DNA of 64,000 nucleotides, taken from assembly GCF_000378145.1 (NCBI RefSeq), contig NZ_KB899284.1, positions 62,001 to 126,000 on the forward strand, given 5' to 3'. Shown here in pieces: positions 32,291-41,841 of the stretch; position 1 is the first letter of the stretch, and the number at the start of each line of letters is the position of its first letter. The position numbers were made by a program, and so were the translations under genes. The DNA is from Saccharibacillus kuerlensis DSM 22868. GTDB taxonomy: Bacteria; Bacillota; Bacilli; Paenibacillales; Paenibacillaceae. The notes under the pieces are model-generated. The model was not told the origin of the DNA and ran no database searches. It worked only from the letters and a program-made list of their open reading frames with translations.

Positions 32291-33892
32291 ATGAATCAAG
32301 AGGACTTGAAACAAGCGATCATCGGCGGACAGACTTCGCTCGGGATCGAGTTCGGATCGACCCGAATCAAAGCTGTATTGATCGATCAGCGTTTCGAGAC
32401 GGTCGCTTCGGGAAGCTATGAGTGGGAAAACCAGTTAAAAGACGGATTTTGGACATACGATCAGGAGGTTATCCTGACAGGTCTCCAGACGGCTTACCGT
32501 GAAATGAAGCAGGACGTCCAGCAGAAATACGGAGTAACGCTTCAGACCGTAGGTTCGATCGGATTCTCGGCCATGATGCACGGCTATATGGCATTCGATA
32601 ATACGGGCAAGCTGCTGGTACCGTTCCGTACTTGGCGCAATGCGACAACAGGCGCGGCGGCACGTGAACTCACGGAATTGTTCCAATTCAATATTCCGGA
32701 GCGCTGGACTATCGCCCATCTGTACCAAGCGATCTTGAACGGAGAAGAGCATGTACCGAGTATCGATTATGTAACGACGCTGGCCGGGTACATCCACTGG
32801 CTGCTGACTGGCAGCAAAGTGATCGGCGTAGGCGATGCTTCTGGGATTTTCCCGATCGAAGAGTCGAGTCATACGTACCACCCTGCGATGGTTAGGCAGT
32901 TCGACGAACTGATCGCAGCGAAAGGTTACCCATGGAAGCTGGAAGGCGTTCTGCCTCAAGTACTGCTCTCCGGCGAACAAGCCGGTGCGCTTACAGGCGA
33001 AGGAGCGAAGCTGCTCGACCCGGCCGGCGATCTCCAAGCAGGTATTGCCTTGTGTCCGCCGGAAGGCGATGCCGGAACAGGCATGGTTGCTACGAACAGC
33101 GTGAAGAAGCGTACAGGCAACGTTTCTGTAGGTACTTCCGTATTCGCGATGATCGTATTGGAGCATGAATTGTCCAAGCTCTATCCGGAGATCGATATGG
33201 TGACAACGCCGGACGGCAGTCCGGTCGGCATGGTACATGCCAACAACTGTTCCAGCGATCTGAACGCCTGGATGGGATTGTTCCGCGAATTCTCCGAAGC
33301 GATGGGCTACGGCGCCGATTCCGGCAAGCTGTTCAGCGTGCTGCTCGGCAAAGCGCTCGAAGCCGATCCGGATGCGGGCGGCCTGATGAGCTACGGCTAT
33401 CTCTCGGGCGAGAATATTACAGGCCTGGAGCAGGGCAGACCGCTGTTCGTTCGTTCGCCGGAAAGCAACTTTAATCTGGCTAACTTCATGCGTACGCATC
33501 TGTTCACCGCTTTCGGAGCATTGAAGCTCGGTATGGATATTCTGACCGAGAACGAGAAAGTCGGCATTGACAGCATTCTGGGACACGGCGGATTGTTCAA
33601 GACTCCTGTCGTCGGACAGAAAGCTTTGGCCGCTGCGCTGAACGTACCGATCTCTGTGATGTCCACAGCCGGCGAAGGCGGAGCATGGGGCATGGCGCTG
33701 CTGGCTTCCTACATGACTAACAAGGATCAGGGAGAAAGCCTGGAGGGTTTCCTCGGCGAAAAAGTGTTCAAAGATGTCGCAGGAGAAGAGATTGCTCCGG
33801 ATCCGGCGGATGTCGCTGGTTTCGAAACCTTTATCAAACGTTACCAAGCCGGACTTGCCATTGAGCAGGCTGCTGTAGACCATCTCATTTAG
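32291..33892 (+). CDS. araB: L-ribulokinase (FGGY family)
   Basis: A 533-residue sugar kinase, the second step of L-arabinose use (L-ribulose to L-ribulose-5-phosphate). [15 protein letters not shown] is the N-terminal ATP-binding strand, [13 protein letters not shown] the sugar-side segment, and [12 protein letters not shown] with [14 protein letters not shown] the second FGGY half. I use the ATG at 32291, 11 bases after AAGGGGA. It heads araB-araD-araA with 17 bases to araD. The sequence belongs to a distinct branch from the E. coli type, so the kinase call leans on context with araD and araA. Confidence 0.85.
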   Translation: MNQEDLKQAIIGGQTSLGIEFGSTRIKAVLIDQRFETVASGSYEWENQLKDGFWTYDQEVILTGLQTAYREMKQDVQQKYGVTLQTVGSIGFSAMMHGYMAFDNTGKLLVPFRTWRNATTGAAARELTELFQFNIPERWTIAHLYQAILNGEEHVPSIDYVTTLAGYIHWLLTGSKVIGVGDASGIFPIEESSHTYHPAMVRQFDELIAAKGYPWKLEGVLPQVLLSGEQAGALTGEGAKLLDPAGDLQAGIALCPPEGDAGTGMVATNSVKKRTGNVSVGTSVFAMIVLEHELSKLYPEIDMVTTPDGSPVGMVHANNCSSDLNAWMGLFREFSEAMGYGADSGKLFSVLLGKALEADPDAGGLMSYGYLSGENITGLEQGRPLFVRSPESNFNLANFMRTHLFTAFGALKLGMDILTENEKVGIDSILGHGGLFKTPVVGQKALAAALNVPISVMSTAGEGGAWGMALLASYMTNKDQGESLEGFLGEKVFKDVAGEEIAPDPADVAGFETFIKRYQAGLAIEQAAVDHLI

Positions 33893-33909
33893 AACAGGAG
33901 TGACTTACC

Positions 33910-34608
33910 TTGTTGGAACAATTGAAAGAAGAGGTATATCAAGCGAATCTGGAACTGCCTAAGCACGGCCTCGTGAAATTCACTTGGGGCAATGCAAGTG
34001 CCGTTGACCGCGAAAGCAATCTGTTCGTCATCAAGCCGAGCGGAGTCAGCTATGAAACAATGAAGCCGAGCGACATGGTTGTTGTGGACTTCGACGGCAA
34101 TGTCGTTGAAGGAGAGATGAGACCATCTTCCGACACGGCGACTCACGCTGTGCTGTACAAGCACTATCCGCAAATCGGCGGTATCGTGCATACTCACTCC
34201 ACTTGGGCGACGATCTGGGCGCAGGCAGGACTAGATGTGCCGGTTATGGGAACGACGCATGCGGATACGTTCTACGGTTCCGTACCTTGCGCAAGATTTT
34301 TGACACAGGAAGAGATTGATCGCGGCTACGAAGCGGAGACAGGCAAAGTCATTATTGAAACGTTCGAGAAGCTCGGCGTGGACATTCTGGCGATTCCGGC
34401 TGTCCTGCTGCAGGGGCATGCACCTTTCACTTGGGGCAAAGACGTGAAATCGGCGGTCGTAAACAGCGTCGTACTGGAAGAAGTGTGCAAGATGAACCTG
34501 TACGCGCGTCAGCTGAACCATTTTGCCAAAGAACTGCCGCAGGGCATTCTGGATAAGCACTATCTGCGCAAGCACGGGAAAGATGCCTACTACGGACAGA
34601 AAAAATAG
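33910..34608 (+). CDS. araD: L-ribulose-5-phosphate 4-epimerase
   Basis: A 232-residue class II aldolase-type epimerase converting L-ribulose-5-phosphate to D-xylulose-5-phosphate, which enters the pentose phosphate pathway. The zinc ligands are visible in IVHTHSTWA (two His) and the later QGHAPFTWG (third His); KFTWGNAS and IKPSGV bind phosphate. Start TTG at 33910 (a second TTG follows directly), with AGGAG upstream. It lies between araB and araA. Confidence 0.93.
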   Translation: MLEQLKEEVYQANLELPKHGLVKFTWGNASAVDRESNLFVIKPSGVSYETMKPSDMVVVDFDGNVVEGEMRPSSDTATHAVLYKHYPQIGGIVHTHSTWATIWAQAGLDVPVMGTTHADTFYGSVPCARFLTQEEIDRGYEAETGKVIIETFEKLGVDILAIPAVLLQGHAPFTWGKDVKSAVVNSVVLEEVCKMNLYARQLNHFAKELPQGILDKHYLRKHGKDAYYGQKK

Positions 34609-34751
34609 GCTGAACCGTTTCCGAATTTAGCTATCGTGAGCATCACCGATCACTAGCGCAATCAATGATGAGTGTAATCGATCACAAGTCTTACAAGTCT
34701 TACCGATTGCCGGCCTTACCCATCATTCATTATGAAAAGAGGATGACTTAT

Positions 34752-36176
34752 ATGACATTGACAGCTGATAAACAGTTTTGGTTTGTTGTAGGTTCGCAGC
34801 ACTTGTACGGAGAAGAAGCGCTGGCTGAAGTTAAAGCTCACGCGCAGCAGATGACGGATGCCCTGAATGCCAGCGGCGTACTTCCTTATCCGCTCGTTCT
34901 TCAAGATCTGGCTGTAACGGCAGACAAAATTACAAACATCATGAAAGAAGTAAACTATCGCGACGAAGTAGCGGGCATCATCACTTGGATGCACACGTTC
35001 TCGCCTGCAAAAATGTGGATCCGCGGCACAAAAATGCTGCAAAAACCTCTGCTGCACCTGGCGACTCAGTTCAATGAGAGCATTCCTTGGGCGACAATCG
35101 ACATGGACTTCATGAACCTGAACCAAGCCGCTCACGGTGACCGCGAGTACGGATTCATTAACGCTCGTTTGAACAAACAGAACAAAGTCGTTGTCGGCTA
35201 TTGGGAGCGTCCGGAAGTCCAGAAGCAGATTGCAGACTGGATGGACGTAGCCGTTGCTTACAACGAAAGCTTCAATATCCGCGTTGCCCGCTTCGGCGAC
35301 AACATGCGCAACGTTGGCGTAACAGAAGGCGACAAAGTCGAAGCTCAGATCCAGTTCGGCTGGACAGTCGATTACTACGGAATTGGCGACCTTGTCGAAT
35401 ACGTAAATGCCGTTAGCGAGCAGGAAATCGATGCCTTGATGGCTGAGTATGCCAACCTGTACGAATTCGACTATGGCACGAACAGCAAAGAAGCTTGGGA
35501 AGCCAGCGTTCGGGTTCAAGCGGGCTACGAAATTGCGATCAAGCGCTTCTTGGACGACAAAGGCTACAACGCCTTCACATCGAATTTTGAAGATCTGCAC
35601 GGCATGAAGCAGCTTCCGGGTCTGGCTGTACAGCGCCTGATGGCTCAAGGTTACGGCTTTGCCGGCGAAGGCGACTGGAAAACGGCAGCGCTTGACCGCC
35701 TGATGAAAGTCATGAGCCACAACCAAAACACAGGCTTCATGGAAGACTACACGTATGAAATGGCAGCCGGTAAAGAAGCGATCCTGCAGTCCCACATGCT
35801 CGAAGTCGATCCTTCCCTGGCAGGCAACAAGCCAAGCATCGTTGTATCGCCGCTCGGTATCGGCGGCAAGGAAGATCCAGCTCGTCTGGTATTCGATGGC
35901 AAAGCCGGCGACGGTGTTGTCGTATCGATGATGGACCTGGGTACGCATTACAAGCTGCTGATCAACGAAGTAACGGCATTCGAGCCAACAGAGCCGGCTC
36001 CGAACCTGCCTGTAGCGCGCGTTCTGTGGACGGTAAAACCGAACTTCCAAGACGGAGTCAAAGCTTGGATCGAGAACGGCGGCGGTCACCATACCGTTGT
36101 CTCCTTGAACCTGACGACAGACCAGATCGTGACTTACGCGAAGCTGGTTAACCTGGAGTACGTTGTAATCAAGTAA
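34752..36176 (+). CDS. araA: L-arabinose isomerase
   Basis: A 474-residue isomerase converting L-arabinose to L-ribulose, manganese-dependent. It begins with [14 protein letters not shown], the family opening, and has [21 protein letters not shown], and metal ligands in [13 protein letters not shown] and the GGGHHT segment near the end. The ATG at 34752 is preceded by AGAGGATGA; longer readings cross a 143-base gap that has a tandem AAGTCTTAC and no other gene. Last gene of the ara operon; terminator follows. Confidence 0.96.
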   Translation: MTLTADKQFWFVVGSQHLYGEEALAEVKAHAQQMTDALNASGVLPYPLVLQDLAVTADKITNIMKEVNYRDEVAGIITWMHTFSPAKMWIRGTKMLQKPLLHLATQFNESIPWATIDMDFMNLNQAAHGDREYGFINARLNKQNKVVVGYWERPEVQKQIADWMDVAVAYNESFNIRVARFGDNMRNVGVTEGDKVEAQIQFGWTVDYYGIGDLVEYVNAVSEQEIDALMAEYANLYEFDYGTNSKEAWEASVRVQAGYEIAIKRFLDDKGYNAFTSNFEDLHGMKQLPGLAVQRLMAQGYGFAGEGDWKTAALDRLMKVMSHNQNTGFMEDYTYEMAAGKEAILQSHMLEVDPSLAGNKPSIVVSPLGIGGKEDPARLVFDGKAGDGVVVSMMDLGTHYKLLINEVTAFEPTEPAPNLPVARVLWTVKPNFQDGVKAWIENGGGHHTVVSLNLTTDQIVTYAKLVNLEYVVIK

Positions 36177-36218
36177 TAAGCATTAAGGAATAAGCAGAAA
36201 ATAAGTGTCGGATATAGA

Positions 36219-36273
36219 AAGAACCGCCTTTTCGGAAAATGGATCATCCATTTATCGCAGGCGGTTCTTTTTT
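36219..36273 (+). terminator. Complex terminator after araA
   Basis: AAGAACCGCC (36219-36228) pairs with GGCGGTTCTT (36260-36269), then TTTT. Inside is a second hairpin, AATGGAT-ATCCATT. The design resembles the terminator at 38313. Confidence 0.85.
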
Positions 36274-36319
36274 GTGAATTTCGAATTTGTTAATGCTTGG
36301 AGAAACCATCGTTATTGGA

Positions 36320-36371
36320 TTGACTTTGTAAAACACCTCGTGATACATTGTGAATGAACAACATACACAAT
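36320..36371 (+). promoter_or_regulatory. Promoter and inverted repeat before the ABC-GntR operon
   Basis: TTGACT (36320-36325), 18 bases, TACATT (36344-36349). The inverted repeat ATTGTG (36347-36352) / CACAAT (36366-36371) overlaps the -10 box and could bind the operon's own GntR/YtrA-type regulator. Confidence 0.5.
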
Positions 36372-36384
36372 TTTGGGGGTGGAT

Positions 36385-37242
36385 ATGATGCTGGCTTTGG
36401 ACATTCGAAATTTACATAAGAAGTATACGGACTTTCAGATCAGAGACGTTTCTTTCCAATTGGAAAAGGGCTATATCATGGGCTTTATCGGAGCCAATGG
36501 TGCAGGGAAAACAACTACGATCAAATCGATCCTGAATATGATTCGTATCGACAGCGGCGAAGTGTACGTATTTGGCAAAAATATGGCCGAGCACGAGACA
36601 GAGGTAAAGCAGCAGATCGGATGCGCGTTCGGGGACATCGATTTTTATACGCGCAGCAGGATCAAGACCGTAACCGACATCACCAAGAAGTTCTACAAAA
36701 ATTGGAACGAAGAAACCTACTCCGATTGCCTGCGGCGATTCAAGCTGGACGAAAACAAGAAAATTGCGGAGCTGTCTACCGGTATGAAAGTGAAATACAG
36801 TCTGGCGCTGGCCCTGTCGCACGGCGCGAAGCTGCTCATTCTGGATGAGCCGACAAGCGGACTTGACCCCGTCTCAAGAGACGATCTGCTTGATCTTTTT
36901 CAGGAACTGATCGTCGACGGCGAAATCAGCATCCTTTTCTCGACGCATATTACTTCCGACCTGGAGAAGTGTGCCGACTTTATTACGTTTATCGATAACG
37001 GACAGATCGTCGCCAGCGCCGAAAAAAATGAGTTTATGGAATCTTATCGGCTTGTTAGCGGCAGCGAAGCGCACCTGAATGAAGTTAAGGAGCGGCTCAT
37101 CTCTTACAAGGTTAATTCGTTTGGCTTCACCGGATTGATCCGTACAGAGGACTTTGATCCTTCTTCCAAACTAAACGCATCGATGCCAAGTCTTGAAGAG
37201 ATCATGATTTATTTTGCGAAAAAGGAGGGTCTATATGTATAA
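36385..37242 (+). CDS. ABC transporter ATP-binding protein (YtrB-like)
   Basis: A 285-residue ATPase. Walker A GANGAGKTT near residue 40, signature LSTGMKVK, Walker B LLILDEPTSGLD and the switch His in FSTHITSD. The domain is complete, with a 60-residue C-terminal extension typical of the export group. GGGGGTGG precedes paired ATG codons (36385, 36388). It is followed, with overlaps, by a permease and a GntR regulator, as in the ytr system of Bacillus, which responds to cell-wall-active antibiotics. Confidence 0.88.
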   Translation: MMLALDIRNLHKKYTDFQIRDVSFQLEKGYIMGFIGANGAGKTTTIKSILNMIRIDSGEVYVFGKNMAEHETEVKQQIGCAFGDIDFYTRSRIKTVTDITKKFYKNWNEETYSDCLRRFKLDENKKIAELSTGMKVKYSLALALSHGAKLLILDEPTSGLDPVSRDDLLDLFQELIVDGEISILFSTHITSDLEKCADFITFIDNGQIVASAEKNEFMESYRLVSGSEAHLNEVKERLISYKVNSFGFTGLIRTEDFDPSSKLNASMPSLEEIMIYFAKKEGLYV

Positions 37243-37891
37243 TTTGGTCATGAAGGATCTGAAGTTGGGCGTTAATCCGTGGTTCTTCGCTCTTCCCCTC
37301 CTTGCAGGTGCCCTCATGCTGATTCCTGCCTGGGTGTATGTGCTCGTCCCTCTGTACTTTTGTTTCATTACGGTTCCGAATATGCTCGGAGGCTTCAAGA
37401 GCCAGAATGATCTGATGTTCAGTACGCTCATGCCTACAAGCAAAAGGGATATCGTGAAGGCCAGAATTTTCGTGATCGTCCTGCTGGAAGTTCTGCATCT
37501 GCTTGCAGGTATGGTCTTCAGCTTGTTCACGCTTCATCTGTATCCGAATATCGACTATCTTTTCTTTGCGCCACATGCCGGTTTCTGGGGAATCTGCTGG
37601 GTGATGCTGGGCATTTTTAACATCATCCTGCTGCCTATCTACTACAAGACGGCCTACAAATATGGAGGGGCTGTAACCTTCTCGACGATCGCTGCCGCTC
37701 TGTTCGCTATTGTCGCTCAAGGGGCCGCAATGGGGATTCCTTGGGTAAACGATATTTTTTACGGGGCTGGACTGGATCGGGTAGGGCTGCAATTTTCCAT
37801 CCTCGCTGTGGGCATTCTGATTTTTGTTGGACTTACTCTAATTGCTTACCGGATTTCGGTAAGACGATTCCTTAACGTGGAGATTATATGA
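37235..37891 (+). CDS. ABC-2 type permease, short
   Basis: A 218-residue membrane protein with six helices and the N-terminal MKDLKLGVNPWFF that marks ABC2-type permeases of the ABC2_membrane_5 group. The ATG lies after AAAGGAGGG and overlaps the ATPase gene by eight bases; the stop overlaps the next start (ATGA). Two copies would pair with the ATPase dimer. Substrate unknown; antimicrobial peptide or lipid handling is common for this group. Confidence 0.82.
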   Translation: MYNLVMKDLKLGVNPWFFALPLLAGALMLIPAWVYVLVPLYFCFITVPNMLGGFKSQNDLMFSTLMPTSKRDIVKARIFVIVLLEVLHLLAGMVFSLFTLHLYPNIDYLFFAPHAGFWGICWVMLGIFNIILLPIYYKTAYKYGGAVTFSTIAAALFAIVAQGAAMGIPWVNDIFYGAGLDRVGLQFSILAVGILIFVGLTLIAYRISVRRFLNVEII

Positions 37892-38256
37892 ACGTAACGA
37901 TTTCGAACACATCGGAAAAACCGATCTACCAGCAAATTTACGAACAAATCAGCGCTCTCATTTTGAAAGGCGAGTTGGAGAGCGGCTACTGTCTGCCTCC
38001 TATTCGTCAGGCTGCCCTGGAGCTTCGCGTCAGCGTAATCACGGTGAAAAAAGCCTGGGAAGAACTCGAGCGAACCGGCTTGATCCATACCGTGACGGGG
38101 AAAGGATGCTTTGTCGCCGACTTCACCTCGGGAGAGATGCTGGAGACCCGAGATCAGCTGATTCTGAAGCAGCTTGCAACCGATGCCGCCTACTACAAAT
38201 CTTTTGGCCTTACCTTGGAAGAAGTCATAGAGTTGTTGAAAAAGGTTTACGATTAA
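37888..38256 (+). CDS. GntR-family regulator, YtrA subfamily
   Basis: A 122-residue regulator. The winged helix (about 8-75) begins KPIYQQIYEQISALI and has SVITVKKAWEELERTGLI as recognition segment and the GKGCFVA wing. The short C-terminal tail of about 45 residues, with no effector domain, is typical of YtrA. Here the regulator is the last gene of the operon, not the first as in Bacillus ytr. It probably represses the operon at the inverted repeat before the ATPase gene. Confidence 0.88.
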   Translation: MNVTISNTSEKPIYQQIYEQISALILKGELESGYCLPPIRQAALELRVSVITVKKAWEELERTGLIHTVTGKGCFVADFTSGEMLETRDQLILKQLATDAAYYKSFGLTLEEVIELLKKVYD

Positions 38257-38312
38257 GGCATTGTCTGAGTTAAGTGAGGAATAAGGCGCAGCTTGGGTTA
38301 AGCAAGAAAAAG

Positions 38313-38370
38313 AAAAGAACCGTTTTTTGATAAATGACGCATTCATTTACCGAGAACGGTTCTTTTTTTG
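38313..38370 (+). terminator. Complex terminator after the GntR gene
   Basis: AAAAGAACCGTT (38313-38324) pairs with AACGGTTCTTTT (38355-38366) and TTT follows. An inner AAATGA/TCATTT hairpin sits inside, as in the araA terminator. Confidence 0.88.
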
Positions 38371-38423
38371 CTTTTTGGGAAGTGTCATCTTAAAGTATGA
38401 GGCAAAGGGAGGCTGAGTCAGCT

Positions 38424-39554
38424 ATGGCACGAACCATTCTGATTATAGGCGGCGGCATTGCGGGACTGTGCGCCGCAATTGCCCTGCAGCATATCGGTAT
38501 GCAGGTAAAAGTCTATGAAAAAAATGCCGGACCGGCTGCTGCCGGAGCAGGCATCATTATCGCTCCCAATGCTCTGCAGGCGCTGAAGCCCTACGGCATT
38601 TCCGACGAAATTATTCGTCGGGGGTATCCGAGCAGCGGATTCCGCCTGATGTCGGATCGAGGCCAATACCTCACCCAACTTGCGGTTCCTGCCGACTACG
38701 GCAGTCAATATTCGATTCACCGCAAAGATCTGCATCAGATTCTTCTGTCCGCTCTTCCTCCCGGTACAGTAGAATGGGGAAAATCCTTTTCCCGGCTTGA
38801 GCAGCGGGATAACTGCGTTCGGGCCGTGTTTGATGATGGCAGTTATGCGGAGGGCGATCTGCTTGTCGCGGCGGACGGCATTTACTCCGGCGTTCGCCAG
38901 CAGCTTGTTCCCGCGGAAACCTACCGCTATGCCGGCTACACCTGCTGGCGCGGCGTCGTCTCCGGTGATCATCTTCCTGGCCTGTCGCCTCATTTCATCG
39001 AGACATGGGGGACCAAAGGCCGCTTCGGAATCGTACCGCTTCCTCAAAATAAAGTGTATTGGTATGCGCTTATCAATGCACGCCAAAGCGATCCCCGTCT
39101 GGCAAACTATTCTGCGCAGGAACTGCATCGTCAATTTGCGAACTACCACAATCCCATACCGGATCTGCTGCTGAAGACAACCCCTTCCGACATAATCCAC
39201 CGTGATATCGTAGACATTATGCCGATGAAAAGCTTTTATTCGGGCCGGATCGTTTTTGTCGGCGATGCCGCTCATGCGATAACCCCCAATATGGGACAGG
39301 GTGCCTGCCTGGCGATGGAGGATGCACGCGTGCTGTCCGATTGTCTTCACGCGTCCGCGGGCGATCATGAAGCTTTTGTTCATTACGATGCCCGGCGCCG
39401 AAAGAGAATTCAGCAAATCTCCGCTCAATCCTGGAAGATCGGGAAGGTGGCCCAATCGGAAAGCTTTTTGTTTGCAAGCATCAGAAATCAGTTAATGAAG
39501 CGCGTTCTCAAAAAGATTTCTCATAACCAAGCAGAGCGTTTGTACCGTTTTTAA
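38424..39554 (+). CDS. FAD-dependent monooxygenase
   Basis: A 376-residue flavoprotein of the salicylate hydroxylase/zeaxanthin epoxidase group. It has the dinucleotide fold IIGGGIAGLCAAIAL, the DG motif VAADGIYSGVR and the GD motif FVGDAAHAITPNMGQGACLAMEDA region. It would hydroxylate an aromatic or related compound using NAD(P)H and oxygen. GGGAGG lies 11 bases before the chosen ATG (38424). A VOC protein gene follows after 36 bases, so the two may act on the same compound. Confidence 0.87.
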   Translation: MARTILIIGGGIAGLCAAIALQHIGMQVKVYEKNAGPAAAGAGIIIAPNALQALKPYGISDEIIRRGYPSSGFRLMSDRGQYLTQLAVPADYGSQYSIHRKDLHQILLSALPPGTVEWGKSFSRLEQRDNCVRAVFDDGSYAEGDLLVAADGIYSGVRQQLVPAETYRYAGYTCWRGVVSGDHLPGLSPHFIETWGTKGRFGIVPLPQNKVYWYALINARQSDPRLANYSAQELHRQFANYHNPIPDLLLKTTPSDIIHRDIVDIMPMKSFYSGRIVFVGDAAHAITPNMGQGACLAMEDARVLSDCLHASAGDHEAFVHYDARRRKRIQQISAQSWKIGKVAQSESFLFASIRNQLMKRVLKKISHNQAERLYRF

Positions 39555-39590
39555 AATTTTAAGACACTATGCAAAGGGAGAAGAGACACA

Positions 39591-39956
39591 ATGAATGTTA
39601 GTCTAAATTGGATTACCCTCCGCGTTCGCGACATTGAAGATTCGCTGGAGTTCTATCACAACATTCTCGGGCTGCCGATCAATCGTAGGTTCGAGAGCCG
39701 CGGCAAACAGATTGCCATGCTCGGAACGCAAGAACAGCCCAAGATCGAACTGATTCAGGGCAGCGAGATTATGGTTATGCCGGAGAACGGTATCTCTGTC
39801 GGCTTTGAAGTAGAATCGCTGGATGCGGCCATAGAAGAATTGAACAGCAAGGGCATTCCTATCGTTCGCGGCCCAATCTCTCCCAACCCCCATCTGCGTT
39901 TTTTCTACATTTTGGACCCGGACGGCTTTGAAGTGCAGTTGGCGGAACACAGCTGA
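39591..39956 (+). CDS. VOC (glyoxalase/bleomycin-resistance fold) protein
   Basis: A 121-residue protein of the vicinal oxygen chelate fold with two beta-alpha-beta-beta-beta units. The first begins WITLRVRDIEDSLEFYHNIL, the second ends FFYILDPDGFEVQLAEH. Expected metal ligands (His or Glu at the start and in FEVQLAE) are only partly present: a Thr stands where His is usual at the start. It may be a lyase, a dioxygenase or a binding protein. AGGGAGAAG precedes the ATG; operon with the monooxygenase. Confidence 0.85.
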   Translation: MNVSLNWITLRVRDIEDSLEFYHNILGLPINRRFESRGKQIAMLGTQEQPKIELIQGSEIMVMPENGISVGFEVESLDAAIEELNSKGIPIVRGPISPNPHLRFFYILDPDGFEVQLAEHS

Positions 39957-40003
39957 ATCGTTCGTATGAAATACAGCGGCGGAGAATCGGATCAGGACAC
40001 AAG

Positions 40004-40031
40004 AAGAGGCACCTCAAGAGAGGTGCCTCTT
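40004..40031 (+). terminator. Terminator-like hairpin after the VOC gene
   Basis: A perfect 12-bp stem AAGAGGCACCTC/GAGGTGCCTCTT around AAGA. Only a short T-run is available, so efficiency is uncertain. Confidence 0.6.
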
Positions 40032-40157
40032 TGCCGTGCCATTTTACAGCAAGATATGGAAAGCCGGATGCCGTCCAGCATGATATTTTATGTACAGATA
40101 GAGAATGACCAAAGTCAAAAAGAAAGGAGCGGGCGGAATGGGAAGCGGAGCTTGAAT

Positions 40158-41030
40158 TTACAGATCAGGTTCGCCGGGAAGCTTTTTGATAGGCGCATAA
40201 ATATGATAAGTCGAATCCAGCTGGTGAACATCGTCAAAAGCCTGAATAAGCTCGATATCCGTTTCGGCCGTTTCCTGTCTGGAGATTTTCAGGAATCGGG
40301 CATAGTCGCTTTTTAACACATCCCCAATATCGAGGAGATCGCCGGAATAGCTGAACCGAGCACAGAAAGTCTGCGGTACATCGACGGTAAAGGAGTACGG
40401 TTCATCGATTTCGATGCGTCCCGGAATTCCGCACAGCACATTGAAAGTAGGGGAGTCAGGTCGACAGTTTGAATAAATGACGTAGCAGGGGCTCTGTACA
40501 GTCTTATCGACATGACTCAGCAGCAGGGCGGAGTGAGCACGGATTTTTTTTCTATAGTCGTCGGCAGCCAGATCCACTTCAAAAGCGATTCCGCTAATTG
40601 GAGTCTCTGCGAATTCGGTCAAAGTAAAGTCTGTTACGACATCGCCGTTGATGTTTTTCAAAGGCCTTCTGATTACTGGGGGGATGGGTGCCGGCAGGAG
40701 AGTGGAGCTTCCCGCTTTCATAGCACTTGGAGTGACGCCATACTGCCTTTTGAAAGCTCGGGTAAACGAGGCTTGTGTGCCAAAGTTAAGACGGTAAGCC
40801 ACATCGGTCAGGGAGGAAGAGCTGCTGTCTTGAATGAAAGTCAAAGCTGCATTCAATCTTCTCGATAGGATGTATTGGTTCAATGAATCTCCCATTACCG
40901 CAGAAAACAGCCGATGAAAATAAAATTTGGACATGTTAAAAGCATGGGCGACGGATTCTACGGTTAAGGGCTGCTGCAGATGATTCTCAATGTAGATCAG
41001 GGCGCGCTCAATGATTTTGTTATGGTCCAT
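40158..41030 (-). CDS. AraC-family regulator with GyrI-like effector domain
   Basis: A 290-residue regulator. The N-terminal AraC domain (about 5-105) has two helix-turn-helix units (LTVESVAHAFNMSKFYFHRLF and LTDVAYRLNFGTQASFTRAF). The C-terminal half (about 125-288) is a GyrI-like/Rob effector-binding domain with TPISGIAFEVD and IYAPIKK. This is the MarA/Rob/BmrR-like type that senses hydrophobic compounds. It is divergent from a DUF4386 membrane protein gene, which is a candidate target. Confidence 0.87.
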   Translation of the reverse strand: MDHNKIIERALIYIENHLQQPLTVESVAHAFNMSKFYFHRLFSAVMGDSLNQYILSRRLNAALTFIQDSSSSSLTDVAYRLNFGTQASFTRAFKRQYGVTPSAMKAGSSTLLPAPIPPVIRRPLKNINGDVVTDFTLTEFAETPISGIAFEVDLAADDYRKKIRAHSALLLSHVDKTVQSPCYVIYSNCRPDSPTFNVLCGIPGRIEIDEPYSFTVDVPQTFCARFSYSGDLLDIGDVLKSDYARFLKISRQETAETDIELIQAFDDVHQLDSTYHIYAPIKKLPGEPDL

Positions 41031-41137
41031 AATGGCTCCTTATATTCACTCTTTATTTTCAGTAGCGACAGATCATTTTGTTCTAAGTATATCACTTGTT
41101 TATCGTTATAAGGGTAAAGCGAAAGGGGAAGAAGGAA

Positions 41138-41815
41138 ATGAAGGAAGATCGCAGAAATGCAAGGATACTGGGTGTTTTCTATATCATTGCCGCGGCAGCG
41201 TCGATTGCGGCGGTGATTCTGTACGGACCCATCTTGTCAGAACATTGGCAGTTGAATATAGTAGACGGAACGGAAACAAAAATCTTGATCGGGGTCGTGA
41301 GCGATCTGCTGCTCGTGGCGACGGTTGTCGGTACGGCAGTCATGCTGTTTCCTTATGTTCGGCAGTGGAATGAACACCTGGCTCTCGGTTATCTTTGTTT
41401 TCGATTCATGGAAGCTGTTTTTATCGGAATCGGTATTGTAAGCATATTGGGATTGCTGCACCTGAGTACGAATGACAATCCGGCTATTCCGGCAGGAAAT
41501 CCCAACCTAGAGCCTATAGGACAGCTGCTGCAGGCGGTTTATGATTGGACGGCTGTGTTGGGGCCCAATCTCATGCTGGGTCTCAATACAAGCTTGTACA
41601 GTTATCTGCTTTTCCGAACGGGTCTTGTGCCCAAACCGCTGGCCGCTTTCGGCATGGTTACGGCGGTGATGGTATTCACGGCAGGGATGCTGCAAATGTT
41701 CGCGATCATCGGGCCTTATTCGGCGGTGAAAGGATTGATTGCGCTGCCCGTCGGTCTCTATGAGATGAGCTTGGCGATCTGGTTGATTGTAAAAGGATTT
41801 CGAATAAGAAAATAA
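41138..41815 (+). CDS. DUF4386 membrane protein, first copy
   Basis: A 225-residue protein with six or seven helices. [14 protein letters not shown] at the start and the [13 protein letters not shown] and [15 protein letters not shown] segments are those of DUF4386. Function unknown. AAGGGGA lies eight bases before ATG 41138. It is directly followed by a MalT-like LuxR gene (26 bases), and a second DUF4386 gene follows that, so the three form one unit. Confidence 0.82.
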   Translation: MKEDRRNARILGVFYIIAAAASIAAVILYGPILSEHWQLNIVDGTETKILIGVVSDLLLVATVVGTAVMLFPYVRQWNEHLALGYLCFRFMEAVFIGIGIVSILGLLHLSTNDNPAIPAGNPNLEPIGQLLQAVYDWTAVLGPNLMLGLNTSLYSYLLFRTGLVPKPLAAFGMVTAVMVFTAGMLQMFAIIGPYSAVKGLIALPVGLYEMSLAIWLIVKGFRIRK

Positions 41816-41841
41816 GAATGGACGCACAGGGGGACAACGTA

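Noticed and set aside
32435-33883. A 482-codon open frame opposite araB
   Set aside because: Shadow of a codon-biased gene; no start signal and no family likeness.
34716-36092. A 458-codon open frame opposite araA
   Set aside because: Same reason; araA is beyond doubt on the plus strand.
38797-39174. Extra open frame inside the FAD monooxygenase
   Set aside because: Out-of-frame shadow without initiation signals.
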